Position numbers and translations under genes: made by a program
Notes under the pieces: model-generated
What the model was told of the DNA's origin: nothing
The model's input: the letters and a program-made list of their open reading frames with translations, nothing else
The model's database searches: none
Assembly: GCF_963662255.1 (NCBI RefSeq)
Contig: NC_085050.1
Location: forward strand, 6,050,834 to 6,114,833
From: Cinclus cinclus
Taxonomy: Eukaryota; Chordata; Aves; Passeriformes; Cinclidae
DNA length: 64,000 nt
Direction of reading: 5' to 3'
Part shown: positions 12,451-23,675 of the stretch, one piece after another
Layout: each line of letters starts with the position of its first letter
Position numbering within the stretch: position 1 is the first letter of the stretch

Positions 12451-15400
12451 CAGTGTTAGATTACCCCAGCTGTGTCAGTTTGCAGGTATGGAGTCAATTC
12501 CCCAAAACAGGACCATGACTAGGCAAAATTTCAGAGATGAGTGAAGGCAAATATGCTCTGGTGAAAGAGACTTCTGAGTGCTGGAGAACTTGACATTCTC
12601 ACTGCTGTTTCATTGGGGAAATCATGCATGTCTTTTTCTTTTTTTTTTCTTATTCTTAGTTATTCTTGTTATTTGTCTCAGAGCTTCAGTCCAGCCCTGG
12701 CTGGACCCTTAGTCCTGCTGTGGGAAGGAGCTCTCTGTAGGCTGTATGGAACCATGGGGCGGCTGCGCTTGTTCTGAGCACCCTCACTGGTGATCTCTGC
12801 CATCCTCCAGCCTGGTATCCCGAATTCCCCGCTGCCTCCACTGCCATGCCCTTTGCATGCAGTGCAGGGGTGAGCTCCAGGGCTGTGCAGAGCGGTGTGG
12901 TCCCTGCCAGGCTCTCGGGAGTCCTGCCAGCGGCCCCGCTCCCTCGGGCTGACAAAGGCTGGGGCTGCTGCGGGAGGAAGCGTGTGCGGATCCCGGGGGA
13001 AAGGAGAGCAAACACTTTGTATCGCTTGACAGGAAGGCCTCTGCTTGACAAAGGAGCACTGCTGACAGGCTCCAAAAAGCAGCCCGGGGCTTGTATTTCC
13101 TGAGCCAGCAAGGCATCCCCAGCCTTAGTGCAGAGGGGTTTAAAGAGATGGGAGTGAGAGTGGGGTCTTAGGGTGTTAGCAGACCATGGCAGGTGGGTTA
13201 CTGACCTGTGCATGACTCTTGCTTCCCAAAAGGTGAACTTGCCACCCATCCCTTCCAGCCTCTGGTTTCTGTGCAGCCTCTGGGGCATAGGGGATGCCCG
13301 CAGTTTGGGAAGCACTTGCCAGTTTTTTCACTTCCCCCTCTGCTCCCCCCTCCCAGCCTTGCGCAGCAGTGAAGTAATCTGTGACATTCAGACAGCGGGA
13401 AGGGGAAGCTGCTGCAAAATAAAATAACAGCATCAGGAAGCGGCACCGTGCTTTTTCCCACTCCCAGCTGGAAAATGACAACACTTCATTCAGCTGCTCA
13501 AAGCCCGGTGCCAGCGCAGCCCTTGCTGAGCAGGGCTGGCTAATAACTTCCCTGGCTGGCCAGCTCAGCACTGCCTGCCCAGTGGGCTCAGGGGCACCGG
13601 GAAGATGAGACTGGCGAGGTGCCAGCAGAGTCACTCCAACTGCAGCTCTGCACAGCAACACCTGGCAAAACAGTTGCTTGGGTTTATAGCTTCTGTGAAG
13701 ACCCCAGAGGGTGTTCTTTTACACTTTAATTCCTGCTAGTTACATTTTGCAGGATACCTGGACTTTCCCCCCTTCCTTTTCTGGTGGCTGTTACTTTTAC
13801 AGATGTATTGCAACGCGAAGTTTCACAGCCCAAATCCAGTATGTTATGTGCCAAAGGGAGATGGCTGGAGGCGAGATGACTGCTTGGACAGGTGGTGTGT
13901 CAGTTTGGAGAGAGATTTCTCTCTCCCCCTTCTTGTTGCAAACCAGCCCCTGGGTGGAAGGCACTACCTCTATACACAGGTGTCTGAGTGCAGGAGGTTG
14001 GTCCCTGTGCTCTTTCCCTTTTTAAAACATTATGTGAGGGGATAAAAATCAACCTGGCACATCAGATCTGATGATGGCACCAGCCAAGCACCTTAACGTG
14101 GACAGCGACATCCACAGACTTTGAATCCTCAAAAGCAGATCATATTCTTTGTTTATGTATGACTGGAATGTAAAAATAAGTAAGGCAAAGCCTCCCTTTT
14201 AGGGCTGGAGTCCTAAACCACAGATCTGCTGTGGATTTAATGCCTGTTCTCCTCATCAGAATCTGAAGGGACACAAAAGAGCCAGCACCTGCTGATGGGC
14301 TTGAGGGTCATGATGATTTTCTGTCCACATTTTCAGCTCTGCTGGACCTGACAGTGGCTTTTTAGCCTAGGATGTGACTTGTAGAGATCATAGACCAGAT
14401 TTTACATTGACTTCAGCCACACAGTTCCTAGAGTTAGAATACAAATCCTGTTCTTTTTCATTCAGGTGTTTTCCACAGCAGCCACATAGTTTTAGTATGC
14501 ACCAACAGCATCAGGAGGGAACAAAGCTGGTACAACATTGCAAGTCATCCCTTCAGCTTCCAGCCCCTCTCTTTGGGTGCTGTGACTTGATGACATTACC
14601 AGAGTCGTGATGTCATCTCATTGCTGTGCTGGCATCACTGGGCATGTGGAAAGGAACACACATTTCATTGTGTGAAATGTGAAGTACCAAGCTGGGCCCA
14701 CAGGTTGCTGTGAGGCTGCACCCACTGTAGTTGAGTTTCTTCCTATCCAGCAGCTTTGGGTGTTGTCACTTCAGCCCTTCAGATGGTTACAGCCTGAGCT
14801 GCTCACCATCTGCGCGTTGCTGCCTTGTGCTCACACGAGGATGTTATGAATGTCTGTCCATGTTCCTGTGGGGTTTTCTGAGTTGCTTCTGAGTGTTAAA
14901 GTAATTTTTTGTTTTGCATCTGGTTTTTATCACCCCAGGTCCATCACTGTCTTGCAATTGTTTAGGTTAATCCTCTCGCTGGCTATTTCTTTTCCTTTAC
15001 CCAGCACTGGTCTCCCCAGGCTTCTTGTGCTTCAGTACAGGTAAATCCTGAGAGCTTTGGACCTGCATCCCAAATCAACAAAAATGCCTGCTGTTTTTCT
15101 TGACCAGGTGCACTAAGAATGCAAAGGTATTAAATGATGTCACTGTCTACTGATGATGCTCTTTTGGTCCTGGTTTGTCACAGAAAGCAGGAGTGCAGCT
15201 GTGCACTGTAAAGAGGAGGCTCCTGGAACATGTGTCTGGACTCCTGGTGCCCCAAACCCATGTCTCCCTGTGCAGTGAGTCTGGTTTTAAAGTGTCTGCT
15301 TGCTTTCAGTTGTGCAAAGCTTGGTGTGACCTGCTCTTGGGGTGATTCCTGGCCCTAGAATTGATCTCCTGTGGCCAATTAATTTCACAGGTCTGTTCAT

Positions 15401-15792
15401 CCTCCTGTTTTGTTTCTGGTCTGTCTGTTTGGACATTCTGTCTTCTTGTGTGTTTGCACTGTACCTCATTCATTCTGGGGCTCTGGTCCTGACTGGGACC
15501 TTGGGAGAACTGCCACAGTAGTCATGTAAAATCTTACTGTGTTCATGTGACAGGGCTTTAACCTGTTTTACATCACTGCAAATTACCTCCCTGGGCATCA
15601 AAGAATGACAAAAATACACTCTTCTAGTTTCTGTGTGTGTAATTGCATTACCTCTGACACAGAGAGTAAAAAAAAAAAAGGAAAATAACTATTTTCCTTC
15701 AGAAATCGCAGTCGTTTTCCACTGAAATTGAAGTACCTCCCAGAGTTGTGTGGGCTTTGCTGAACCTGAGACATAGACAATCCTATTGAAAA

Positions 15793-16312
15793 TCATCATA
15801 GAATTGTAGAATGACTTAGATTAGAAGGGATCTTAGGTTTCATTTCATTCCAATCCCCCTGCCTGGGCAAGGGTGCCACCCATGAGACGAGGCTGCTCAA
15901 AGCTCTGTCCAACCTGGCTTTGAACACTTCCAGGGATGGAGCATCCACAGCTTGCCTGGGCAACCTGTTCTAGTCCCTCACTACCCTCACAGTAAAGAAT
16001 TTCTCATCAACATTGAATCTAAGTCTCTCTGTTTTTTTTTTTTTTTTTTTTTTTGTTTGTTTTTTTTTTTTTTTCAGTTTAAAGCCATTCCCCCTTGTCC
16101 TATCTGCCTGTCCAAGATTCTTTTTTGTAAGTGTGTTTTATAAATCCCCTTTAGATACTGGAAGGCTGCTAGAAGGTCTTCATGGAACCTTCTCTTCTCC
16201 AGGCTGAACATCCCCAGCTGTCTCAGCCTGTCTCCATAGCAGAGGTGCTCCAGCCCTCTGATCATCTTTGTGGCCTCCTCTGGACTCGCTCCAGCAGTTC
16301 CATTGTTTTCTA
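15793..16312 (-). mobile_element. CR1 LINE 3' fragment, 5'-truncated, antisense
   Basis: This is the complement of a chicken-repeat-1 (CR1) non-LTR retrotransposon 3' region. It opens with 'atcatagaatt', the usual CR1 3' end read backwards, then 'cccctgcctgggcaagggtgccacc', 'gctcaaagctctgtccaacctggc', 'cattcccccttgtcctatc' and 'tggcctcctctggactcgctccag'. About 0.5 kb is present, all from the 3' part, which fits the usual 5' truncation of CR1. A 43-base T-rich tract (16032-16074) sits inside it where CR1 normally has a short pyrimidine run before 'cagtttaaa'. There is no functional reverse transcriptase. Confidence 0.93.
16032..16074. repeat. T-rich tract expanded inside a CR1 copy
   Basis: The 43 bases are T apart from G at 16055 and 16059. 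The flanks on both sides are continuous CR1 sequence, so the tract grew within the element rather than marking its poly-A tail. Confidence 0.9.
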
Positions 16313-17884
16313 AAGGAAAATAAGATCTTCCTTGTGTGACAATTTCCACACCTCAGGTGTTGCTGCTGCTCCACTTTGGTCCGTATTTCAAAATCTATGA
16401 AATTGTACATGAAACAAAACACCCATCTTGTGCCCAACCCTGGATGGTGGAGGCTTCCAGTGCCCTGTGCAGTGGGATGGGCAGCTGTGAGCTCCTGAAG
16501 GAGCAGCCTGGGAGCAGGGACACAACTCAGGGAGCCAAGTAGTTTCAGTTCTGCTGTTCACCTCGGTACAGGCTCCACGTTCAGCCTGGGTCAACGAGCC
16601 ATGTCTGCAGATAAAGAGCTATTCTGGTAAAGTGTGCTGAGAGGGGATGTGTAAATGCAATAAACCCTTAAATGTATGCAGTGTATCTGACTGGGCCTCC
16701 ACTCCTCTGCAGCTGGGCTCCTGATGTGTTTTAGGGAATGATCCTCCTTAAATTAAACAGTAAGACAAAGCCAGCAGTGACTAAATGGGCTGGTCTGGCA
16801 CAGAGGAAGCAGGAACTCTGCTGTGGGGACACCTGGCTCTGGGCAGGGGACAGGGACACCACCTGCCCCCGATGGCTCCAGCTCCTTAATCTGAAACCGC
16901 TGTGTGCCAGGCTTGGGACAGGTTTTAAATAGCAAATCAAGAGGGAAGCCACATTTGTCTGGGGCTGAGGAGGGAGCCAAGCTGAGATAGTGCTGCTTGC
17001 TGGAGTGTCTGGACAGCATGGACAGAAAAGGCCCCCTCTTCCCAGCATCCAGCCCCAGACAGGTTCTGGCTTCAAAGGTGACTTTTTTGTCAGATGAATT
17101 TCTACTCATGTGGAGGCTGGGGGAGGAAAGACTGGCAGCTGAGGCAAAGAAGGGCTTGTCCTTAGTTCTGTCTGCTGAGTGAGTGATCTGGAGTGCTGCA
17201 CTGTGTGCTGCGAGGGGCTGGGTTGGTGGTGGGGTGGGCAGGATGTGACATGGAGATGGACCACACAGTGGGATGGGCTGGTGTGCCCTGCGTGTGTGGG
17301 GATGGCCAGTGCTGGTGGGCAAGGTGGGGGACTGTGGCAGGGCATGGCAGAGGAGAGTGAGGGGAAGGTCCTGGTGACTGGGAGCCAGCTCTGGAGCTGT
17401 GAGCAGTAAGGACTCCAAGGGTTTCAGGGGGAAAAAGGGATGGAAGTGTGGTGGAACACAAACAAGATTTCTGAACCGCTGCAGTTGGAGCCTTTCTTTA
17501 TGGTGTTTCTGGCCAGGGTCAGCTCTTGTCCCATCATGTGTCTTACACTTTTATTTAATGGGTGTTTATGGGATTTGTGCCAGCATAAGTTGCACTACTG
17601 AATTAGGCCTCCGAGGCAAAGCAGCTCCAAGAGGGCCAAAAGAATGTGATCAGCTCCTGTTCCTGGAAAAGAAATGTGGAGTGACTGTTCAAAGTGGTCT
17701 CTTTCCAAGGTGAGAAGAGACTGTGGTGAACCCAACATCCCAGCCTCCTGCAGTCCACAAAACTGCTTTTACTTAACCTGTGGCCATTTTCACTGTGTGA
17801 CTGTTCTCTCCCTTCTCTCAGGGATTAACTGTGACCTTCCAGCAAGGCTAAGGCGGGAGATGGATCCTGGTGTCTGTCTCAGTC
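16313..17884. other. Non-coding sequence, GC-richer, G-rich plus strand near 17.2 kb
   Basis: No exon is recognised. The + strand around 17165-17450 is G-rich, with GGGG, GGG, GGGG and GGG runs at 17214-17238 that nearly fit a four-tract quadruplex (one loop is 8 bases). The 221-codon minus-strand frame at 16753-17418 reflects this composition: it is rich in Pro, Ser and Leu, shows no domain and has several competing frames. Confidence 0.6.
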
Positions 17885-18026
17885 TGAAGGGGGGGCAGTG
17901 GTGGAGTCCCCATCCTTGGAGGTGTTTGGAGAGACTGGATGTGGCACTTGGTGCTGTGCTGATGTTGGGTCTTGGATTGGACTGGATGATCTCAGAGGTC
18001 TTTTCCGACCTCACTGATTCTGTGGC
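17885..18026 (+). mobile_element. CR1 LINE 3' end fragment, sense
   Basis: The stretch runs 'gcagtggtggagtccccatccttggaggtgtttggag', 'ctggatgtggcacttggtgctg', 'ggattggactggatgatctcagaggtcttttccgacctcactgattctgtg', which is the last ~140 bases of an avian CR1 in forward orientation. Only the 3' terminus remains. Confidence 0.92.
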
Positions 18027-19024
18027 TCTTTGGTGGATGTGCTGTGTGGCTGGGGTGCTGCTGGCTGCATCTTCCCAGATGTGAACTGTGTCATTTGGAG
18101 TTTATATCCACTTCCATGGGCCTGTTTGGACCAAGCAGATCAGAGGAAAACCTTTGGCTAAGAGTGCTGTCCTCATTTATTAGATCCGTGACAAGTTAAA
18201 TAGAGGTAGAGATTAAATATGAATGGGACTTATGTTGGAAAGCTTACCCTTAGAGACATTAAAGAAAAGGAAGTTAAGTCAACAAGGAAGTCACCTGACT
18301 AATAAGAGGAAAATCTAAGTATGAGAGGGGTGCTGATGGTGTCCCACTTCCCTTGTGGAGCAGAGGAGCTGGGGTAGGACACCTGAAAAGTGCCTGGCAG
18401 ATGTGGCATCATCCTGTTCAGGGGAGAGCTGCAGCCACAGATAAACATCATAATTTTAAACTCTCTTATTTGTTTGTCTTTCTGAAAAACAAAGCATAAA
18501 AGCTGTCTACTTTTTCAACTTATGTGCAATGCAATTAGTAGATCCTTTCCATGTGCTGACAGATTTCATCTGCCTCTGTCTGTCTTTAGTTATTAATTGC
18601 TTAGGATTTAAACACAAGTTTCTTATTCTTTATTTATAATCAATACTTGTCTGATGGTATGAATGGCTGTCAAATTGAGCTAAGTATTACCAAATCATGG
18701 CAGATTTGTATATTATTTGCATGAGAACAGCTTTGTGCTGCCTGTTTAAATTAGAGTGACTGAGCAGTAATGTTAAGGACAAGATCAGGATGAGTCCAAC
18801 TTTGTGTCAGCTTAACAGCGAAAGTTGGATTACAAGCTGTTTTTTGCCATTGCATAGGAAGATGCTTTCTTTATTTTCCCTGGTAATTGATGGTCTTTTC
18901 TTTTTCTAAAGCATTTACTGAAAATGCAAATGCCATTTTAAGAGTGTTTCTTTAGCAAGGAAGTGTGTGATAAATAGAAGGCAAAGTTCTTCATTCCAAG
19001 AAAGCACTGCAAATCCACACCACA

Positions 19025-19042
19025 TCTGCTGACATCAGCAGA
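19025..19042. promoter_or_regulatory. Candidate MAF recognition element (CRE-type MARE)
   Basis: The 18 bases form a perfect inverted repeat, TCTGCTGA-CA-TCAGCAGA. The inner 14 bases TGCTGACATCAGCA differ from the CRE-type MARE consensus TGCTGACGTCAGCA by one base, as expected from CpG decay. Large and small MAF factors bind such sites. Whether it is used here is unknown. Confidence 0.4.
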
Positions 19043-22000
19043 GTCTCACCAGGTTTACACAACACACACATTGCAGCTGGGCTCACATTGTGCATACTTA
19101 GAGAAAGTTAAGTTACCAGCAGAGAGGCTGGAAATATTTTTTGGGAAATGAAGCTTTCCTGAAATTGTTTACTTTTATCAAGACCAACATACTTGTATAA
19201 GAAGAAAACATCAGTAGGAATATCTCCAAAAAGGCCAAGACACAAGAAGAGCAAGATGGCAAGGTGCTCCTCATCTTGAGTTCAGGTTGCTGGCTCAGGA
19301 TATGGATTTCCATGATCTAATCTCTGATCTGGAATGAAATGTATTTTCCCTTTTAAAAGAAGGAGAGTGAGAGTCAGTTGACCCTGCATCTTGGATGGAT
19401 GGTAAACTGTAACCTTCTTTCTGAGAAAAAGATGAAATAAGAATAAAATGAGAGAAACAAGAGAAAAAGGGGGCTACGTATTTGTCCCTAGCTGGTGCAG
19501 AGTGTGTTTGTGCATTGCTTGTGGTCCTTGTGGAGACACACAGCCTTCTCTTTGCTGTCCTTGTCCAACTATTTCTCTCTCTCCAGCATGGAAAACATGA
19601 AGCTCCCAAATATGATACCTTTTTGTTTGCAACAAACACTTAAACAGTGTCATGTTTACGGGGAACTCAGTCCTGCATTCAGGACTCAGAACGAGAACCC
19701 CACAAGGCTTGGTATATCAGTCCTCCACTGTGCTGCTCAGGTTGTTCATATGTTTGCTTGGCAAACAGGATCATTCAGATGAATGATTTTTTTTATATAT
19801 ATATTTTTTTAAAGCAGTTAAAAGATGGCAAGACAGTGATAATTCTTCCTCACCCCTGTTCTTTTTTCTGTAGAGATTTTCCACTTGGCGAGGCAGGGGT
19901 TGTCTCTGGAGCACAGAGAGCTGCTGATTCTGCTGACATCCTTGAGAAGATGTGTTATAAACAGGAAGGAAAGAGGGAAGAGCCCAGGTCGTGTTGACAG
20001 GGTGCATGTGGCTATTTTTGTGGGTGGGAAACCTTACCAGACCCAAGTCTGGAATCTGGGTGTGCTTCTGAGAGGTAGCCAACCTCTCCAACACTATTGC
20101 TGTTGAAATCCCCGTTCTGACATCCTAACCCTGCTGGAGTGCAACCTTTTCATTTCTTGGATGTGCCAGCAAGCTTTATGTTCCCTTTTTTTTTTTTTTT
20201 TTAGCTCTCCCAGTCAGTCCATTCAGTCCCTCTTGGGACAGGCTGTCTTGCTGGGGTGTTGCACTGCAATTAGATGTTAGGTGTCAGGAGCAGATAATGG
20301 CCAAGCACGTATCAGAGATGATGGCACTTAGCTAATCACTGGCTCTATTTATCTTATGGGCTATTTTAGGGAAAAACAACAACAGTGCAAGAAAGCTGTC
20401 ACTGTAGTGGCTGTGGTTGAGGTTGGCTGCTATTGCTTTGGGGCTGTATTGGCATTTCCACTCTGGCTTCACATGGTGCTTTCCCAATGGCCCTGTTTTC
20501 ACAGCTGCCCCATGACCGGGCAGGAGCCCAGTGGCAAATGAATTCAGCCATAACTCTGGCCAGACCTCATTGTCAGCACTTCTGTCTTCTGCTGGATCAC
20601 TTCTGTGTTGCTTGTTTTTTTTTCCCCCTGGAAAGGCAAGAACCTAGGTGTGGAGGTGTATGGGAAAGGGAGATGAGCTTTTGTGATAATTTGCATCATC
20701 CATGAAACTTCCACATTTTATATGCCTGTTACATCAGAAGCCTTTAGGGTTGAAGTTGCATCTTTAGCATTTTAGCACGTTTAACACTTCACTCTCTGAA
20801 TCTCCAGCATCTGCCTGGTTTAGGTGTCTTACATCATCTTTCTGGGATCTCTTTCAACAGCAGAGAAGAAAAAACTATGTTGAACAAAATGTAGGATGGC
20901 TGACCTTACAAACACAGATTATTTTTCAAACATTCTTTGCCTGAAACTAATTAGTTCACATTAATTAGCCCTTTCTAAGTGGTGAATTGCTGGGCAGGCA
21001 GCTGTGAATGTTGTCAGGCTCCGAAGTCTAGCTCCTGGTGAAATGAGAGCCTAGTTGAGCCTCTCTAGTGTACATGAAGGTTGTTACTCCAAGGACTTGC
21101 ACTGGGTACCTTTTCTAGTTGAAACAGTGGAGAAAAACCATAGGAAGCACTATATTTGTGATGGGGATGTATATGTTTTTTGGGGGGGCAAACAGCTTTA
21201 AAGAGAAATGGAAATTCCATCTTGCTGCTGTCCCATGCAAAATAAAAAAAAGAAATCTTGCCGTGTAACCCCTGAATTGCAGGAATTCCTGGAGCCCCAG
21301 CAAACCCTGTCTAATCTCTCCCAGTCCCTCACGTATCGCTCTGAATGTTTTCAGTGAGTTCCCAGACCTCGTGCTTTCTTGCTCCTGATAACTAGCCATT
21401 GCTGGGATGCCAGAACCACTGCACTGCATAGTTCAGCTATCAGCAAAAATATAGTTAGATAAAGGGGATGGTTAATACTAGAGTGTCTGTGGTAGTGCAG
21501 ATGTCAGAGATACTCAACTGGCTTTCCTGGAGAAGTTCTTTAAATGGGTCAAGTTACTTTGGGAAAATAGTATCTAGCCCTTTTGACAGTGTGAACATCC
21601 ATAAGAGCATCAAGCGAACATTTCTTCCTGTTGAAGAGTTAGGCAGCCATGAAGTAGGCACTGAGTGCTTCTGAGTCTTGGCAAAGTAATGCCACATCCC
21701 CTGGGACTTTCCAAAGATGGCTCTTGGGTGCTGAGCACACTTGGGAAGATCACAGTTGCAGCTGAAGATGAAAAGCTGGCCTGAATGATGGGCAGTGAGG
21801 TCTTTTGAGAATTAAGCCCATAAAATAATGAAACCAGATAGAGGAGCTGAAGGATTTATTGAAATGACTGAGCAATTGTAGGATCACAGATGCCAAAGAG
21901 GAAGAATAGAGCTATTGGGTTTTCCTGCCAGGTCAGGACTGCTGCCTGTAGTGTCTAGTCTAGCAGCCTGTTCAGTTGTTTTGAGTGATCATTTCCATTG

Positions 22001-23589
22001 CTTCCCTTCTGAGACCCTTGTATTTCCTGATAGGAAAGCTTAGTAACAATGAGACCTAACTGCCAGGCTAAATTTTTCTTCCGTCTAATTGCTGGTTAAT
22101 ATTGTTACTCATTTAATGGGAAATGCATACCAAAACAGAGAGAAGAGATCCCATGGGGTCCCTTACAAGACATGCCATTGTCCACAGCGTTTTCTCCAGC
22201 ATGTCACTGGAGAGTCCCTCTTGGCATTTCTGTGTTGTGTCTGTCCATGTGACGATTTGGTGGCTGAGACATTTTATAGAGCTTGGTGTGAAGAATGATT
22301 TTTTGGGTTGAGCTTTGTGACCTGTGAGGTTTAAAAATGCAGGAGTGGTGGTCTTGGTGTTGAAACAGATTTCTGGGAACCAGTCTCCTGCTGGCTTTGC
22401 TACTAACTTGGGCAAATATCCTTCAGCTATAGTGAACTCATGATTGAAATAAGGTTTTGTTCCTCCTGATACTCATCAGATGGATACACAGTCTCTTGGC
22501 AGCCTAAATATCTATGTGTAAGGCACTCCTGCATGTGTCTGAGCTTTTGGCACATGGGAAGTGCAGTGTGTCCACTTAGTTTGTAGTAAAAGGCATTTGA
22601 GCTGAGACATCTGCATGTGAGGTGTTTGCAGAGCAGTGTTCTTCACTGAGAAGTGATGGATTCATCATAGCTGGGAGTTTGTAGCTGCTCTGGGCAAGGC
22701 ACAGGGAATGATTGGAGCATCTTGTGCTGAAGAAGCTCTGCAAAAGTGCAGAAGACAATGATTACTCTAGTCCAGGTTTTTATCCATGGGTCAGTGTGGG
22801 TCCTGCATGCCTTTGTGCTCAGCAGGGGAGGAGGAAGCAGGAAAGAAGAGATTGCAGCCACCTCCTCCATTCGTGGGGATGCTGTGCTTCACCATTTATG
22901 GAGGGGGATTGGCCTCAGCTGGGAGGGCAGCTGCCAGTCTGCACCTCCTGACCAATACTTAATGCTTGTTAAATGAACACAACCTTTAGTTTAGGCTCAG
23001 CATTTTGCTTGAGACCTCTCTGAGCAGCCACTGGCTCTGGGAAAAGGGAAGGAAGAGGAATCCCAAGAGCAGAAGAGAGACAGAGGAGAATAGTAAGAGG
23101 AAGGGAAAAAATATAAAGACATTGTTTCTAACAGCACTTAGTGGCCTAGATTTTCCTTTCACAGCTATTTCTAAAGTGTGGTCTATTGCAGATCCATTCA
23201 GCTTTTATTGGTATTTAGCACACTGTGTAGCAGCAGCCACTGTTGTCTGCTCAGCTCTTAACATGATACTCTGCCAGATGGCAGGGATATAAACCTGCGT
23301 TTGTACTCCAGGATTGATCAGAGGTTTTTTTTTTTTTTTTCCTATTGTCATCCCTGTAACATTGTCACAGATGTAAGGCCACTACACCCCCAGCTCTCAT
23401 CCTTGCAACCTTCCCGTGTATCAATACAGTACAGTGCCCCTTTTCATAGCAGTGTAATGTCCACATTCCTTAAATCCCAAGAATAGCCCTGTGTAGGGGA
23501 GGATGCACAGCAAGGTTTCGCCAAGAGTTTTTTAGATGAGGCTTGAGCAGGGTGAGCGTAGGGAGTGGAGTTGTCTGGGAGGAGGGTGG

Positions 23590-23675
23590 GTCTCTGGGAG
23601 ATGTAAATCAGCAGCCCAGTTACAGTAGCTGGGCTGATTTACTCCAGTGGAGAACCCAGCTTGGGATCTCAGCAG
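23590..23675. repeat. Ancient palindromic amniote repeat, both arms present
   Basis: A hairpin of about 14 base pairs is formed by GTAAATCA(gca)GCCCAG at 23603-23619 and CTGGGCTGATTTAC at 23629-23642, with a 9-base loop and a 3-base bulge. The right flank continues 'tccagtggagaacccagc'. The order resembles an old MITE-like palindromic repeat of reptiles and birds ('cagctggtgtaaatcag...gagct...ctgatttacaccagctgagg'). A second copy is at 31074-31180. The family name is not certain. Confidence 0.5.

Larger units (their letters stand above)
9205..15792. other. Non-coding intron-like sequence with old SINE pieces and a GC-richer block
   Basis: No exon is recognised. Apart from the two SINE-like fragments listed separately, the notable parts are an AT-rich enhancer-like stretch (11360-11510), a small CCCTG triplication (11839-11855) and a GC-rich, CpG-enriched block (about 12690-13640). 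That block produces several long overlapping reading frames on both strands, the longest 209 codons on the minus strand, because stop codons are rare in GC-rich DNA. None resembles a known protein. Confidence 0.65.

Noticed and set aside
12846..12875. Possible signal-peptide exon: ATG with a short frame followed by a gtgagc donor-like site
   Set aside because: The donor would be phase 0, whereas the FGFRL1 Ig1 exon needs a phase 1 partner. The frame before it is only eight codons with no hydrophobic core.
12686..13315. 209-codon minus-strand frame
   Set aside because: It lies in GC-rich, stop-poor DNA with other long frames on both strands, and has no domain or splice context.
15952..16349. 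Reading frames around poly-Phe and minus-strand '[29 protein letters not shown]'-type peptide
   Set aside because: These come from the untranslated 3' part of CR1 and its T tract, not from a gene.
16753..17418. 221-codon minus-strand frame, rich in Pro, Ser and Leu
   Set aside because: It is the complement of a G-rich stretch. Three frames are open at once and no family is recognisable.
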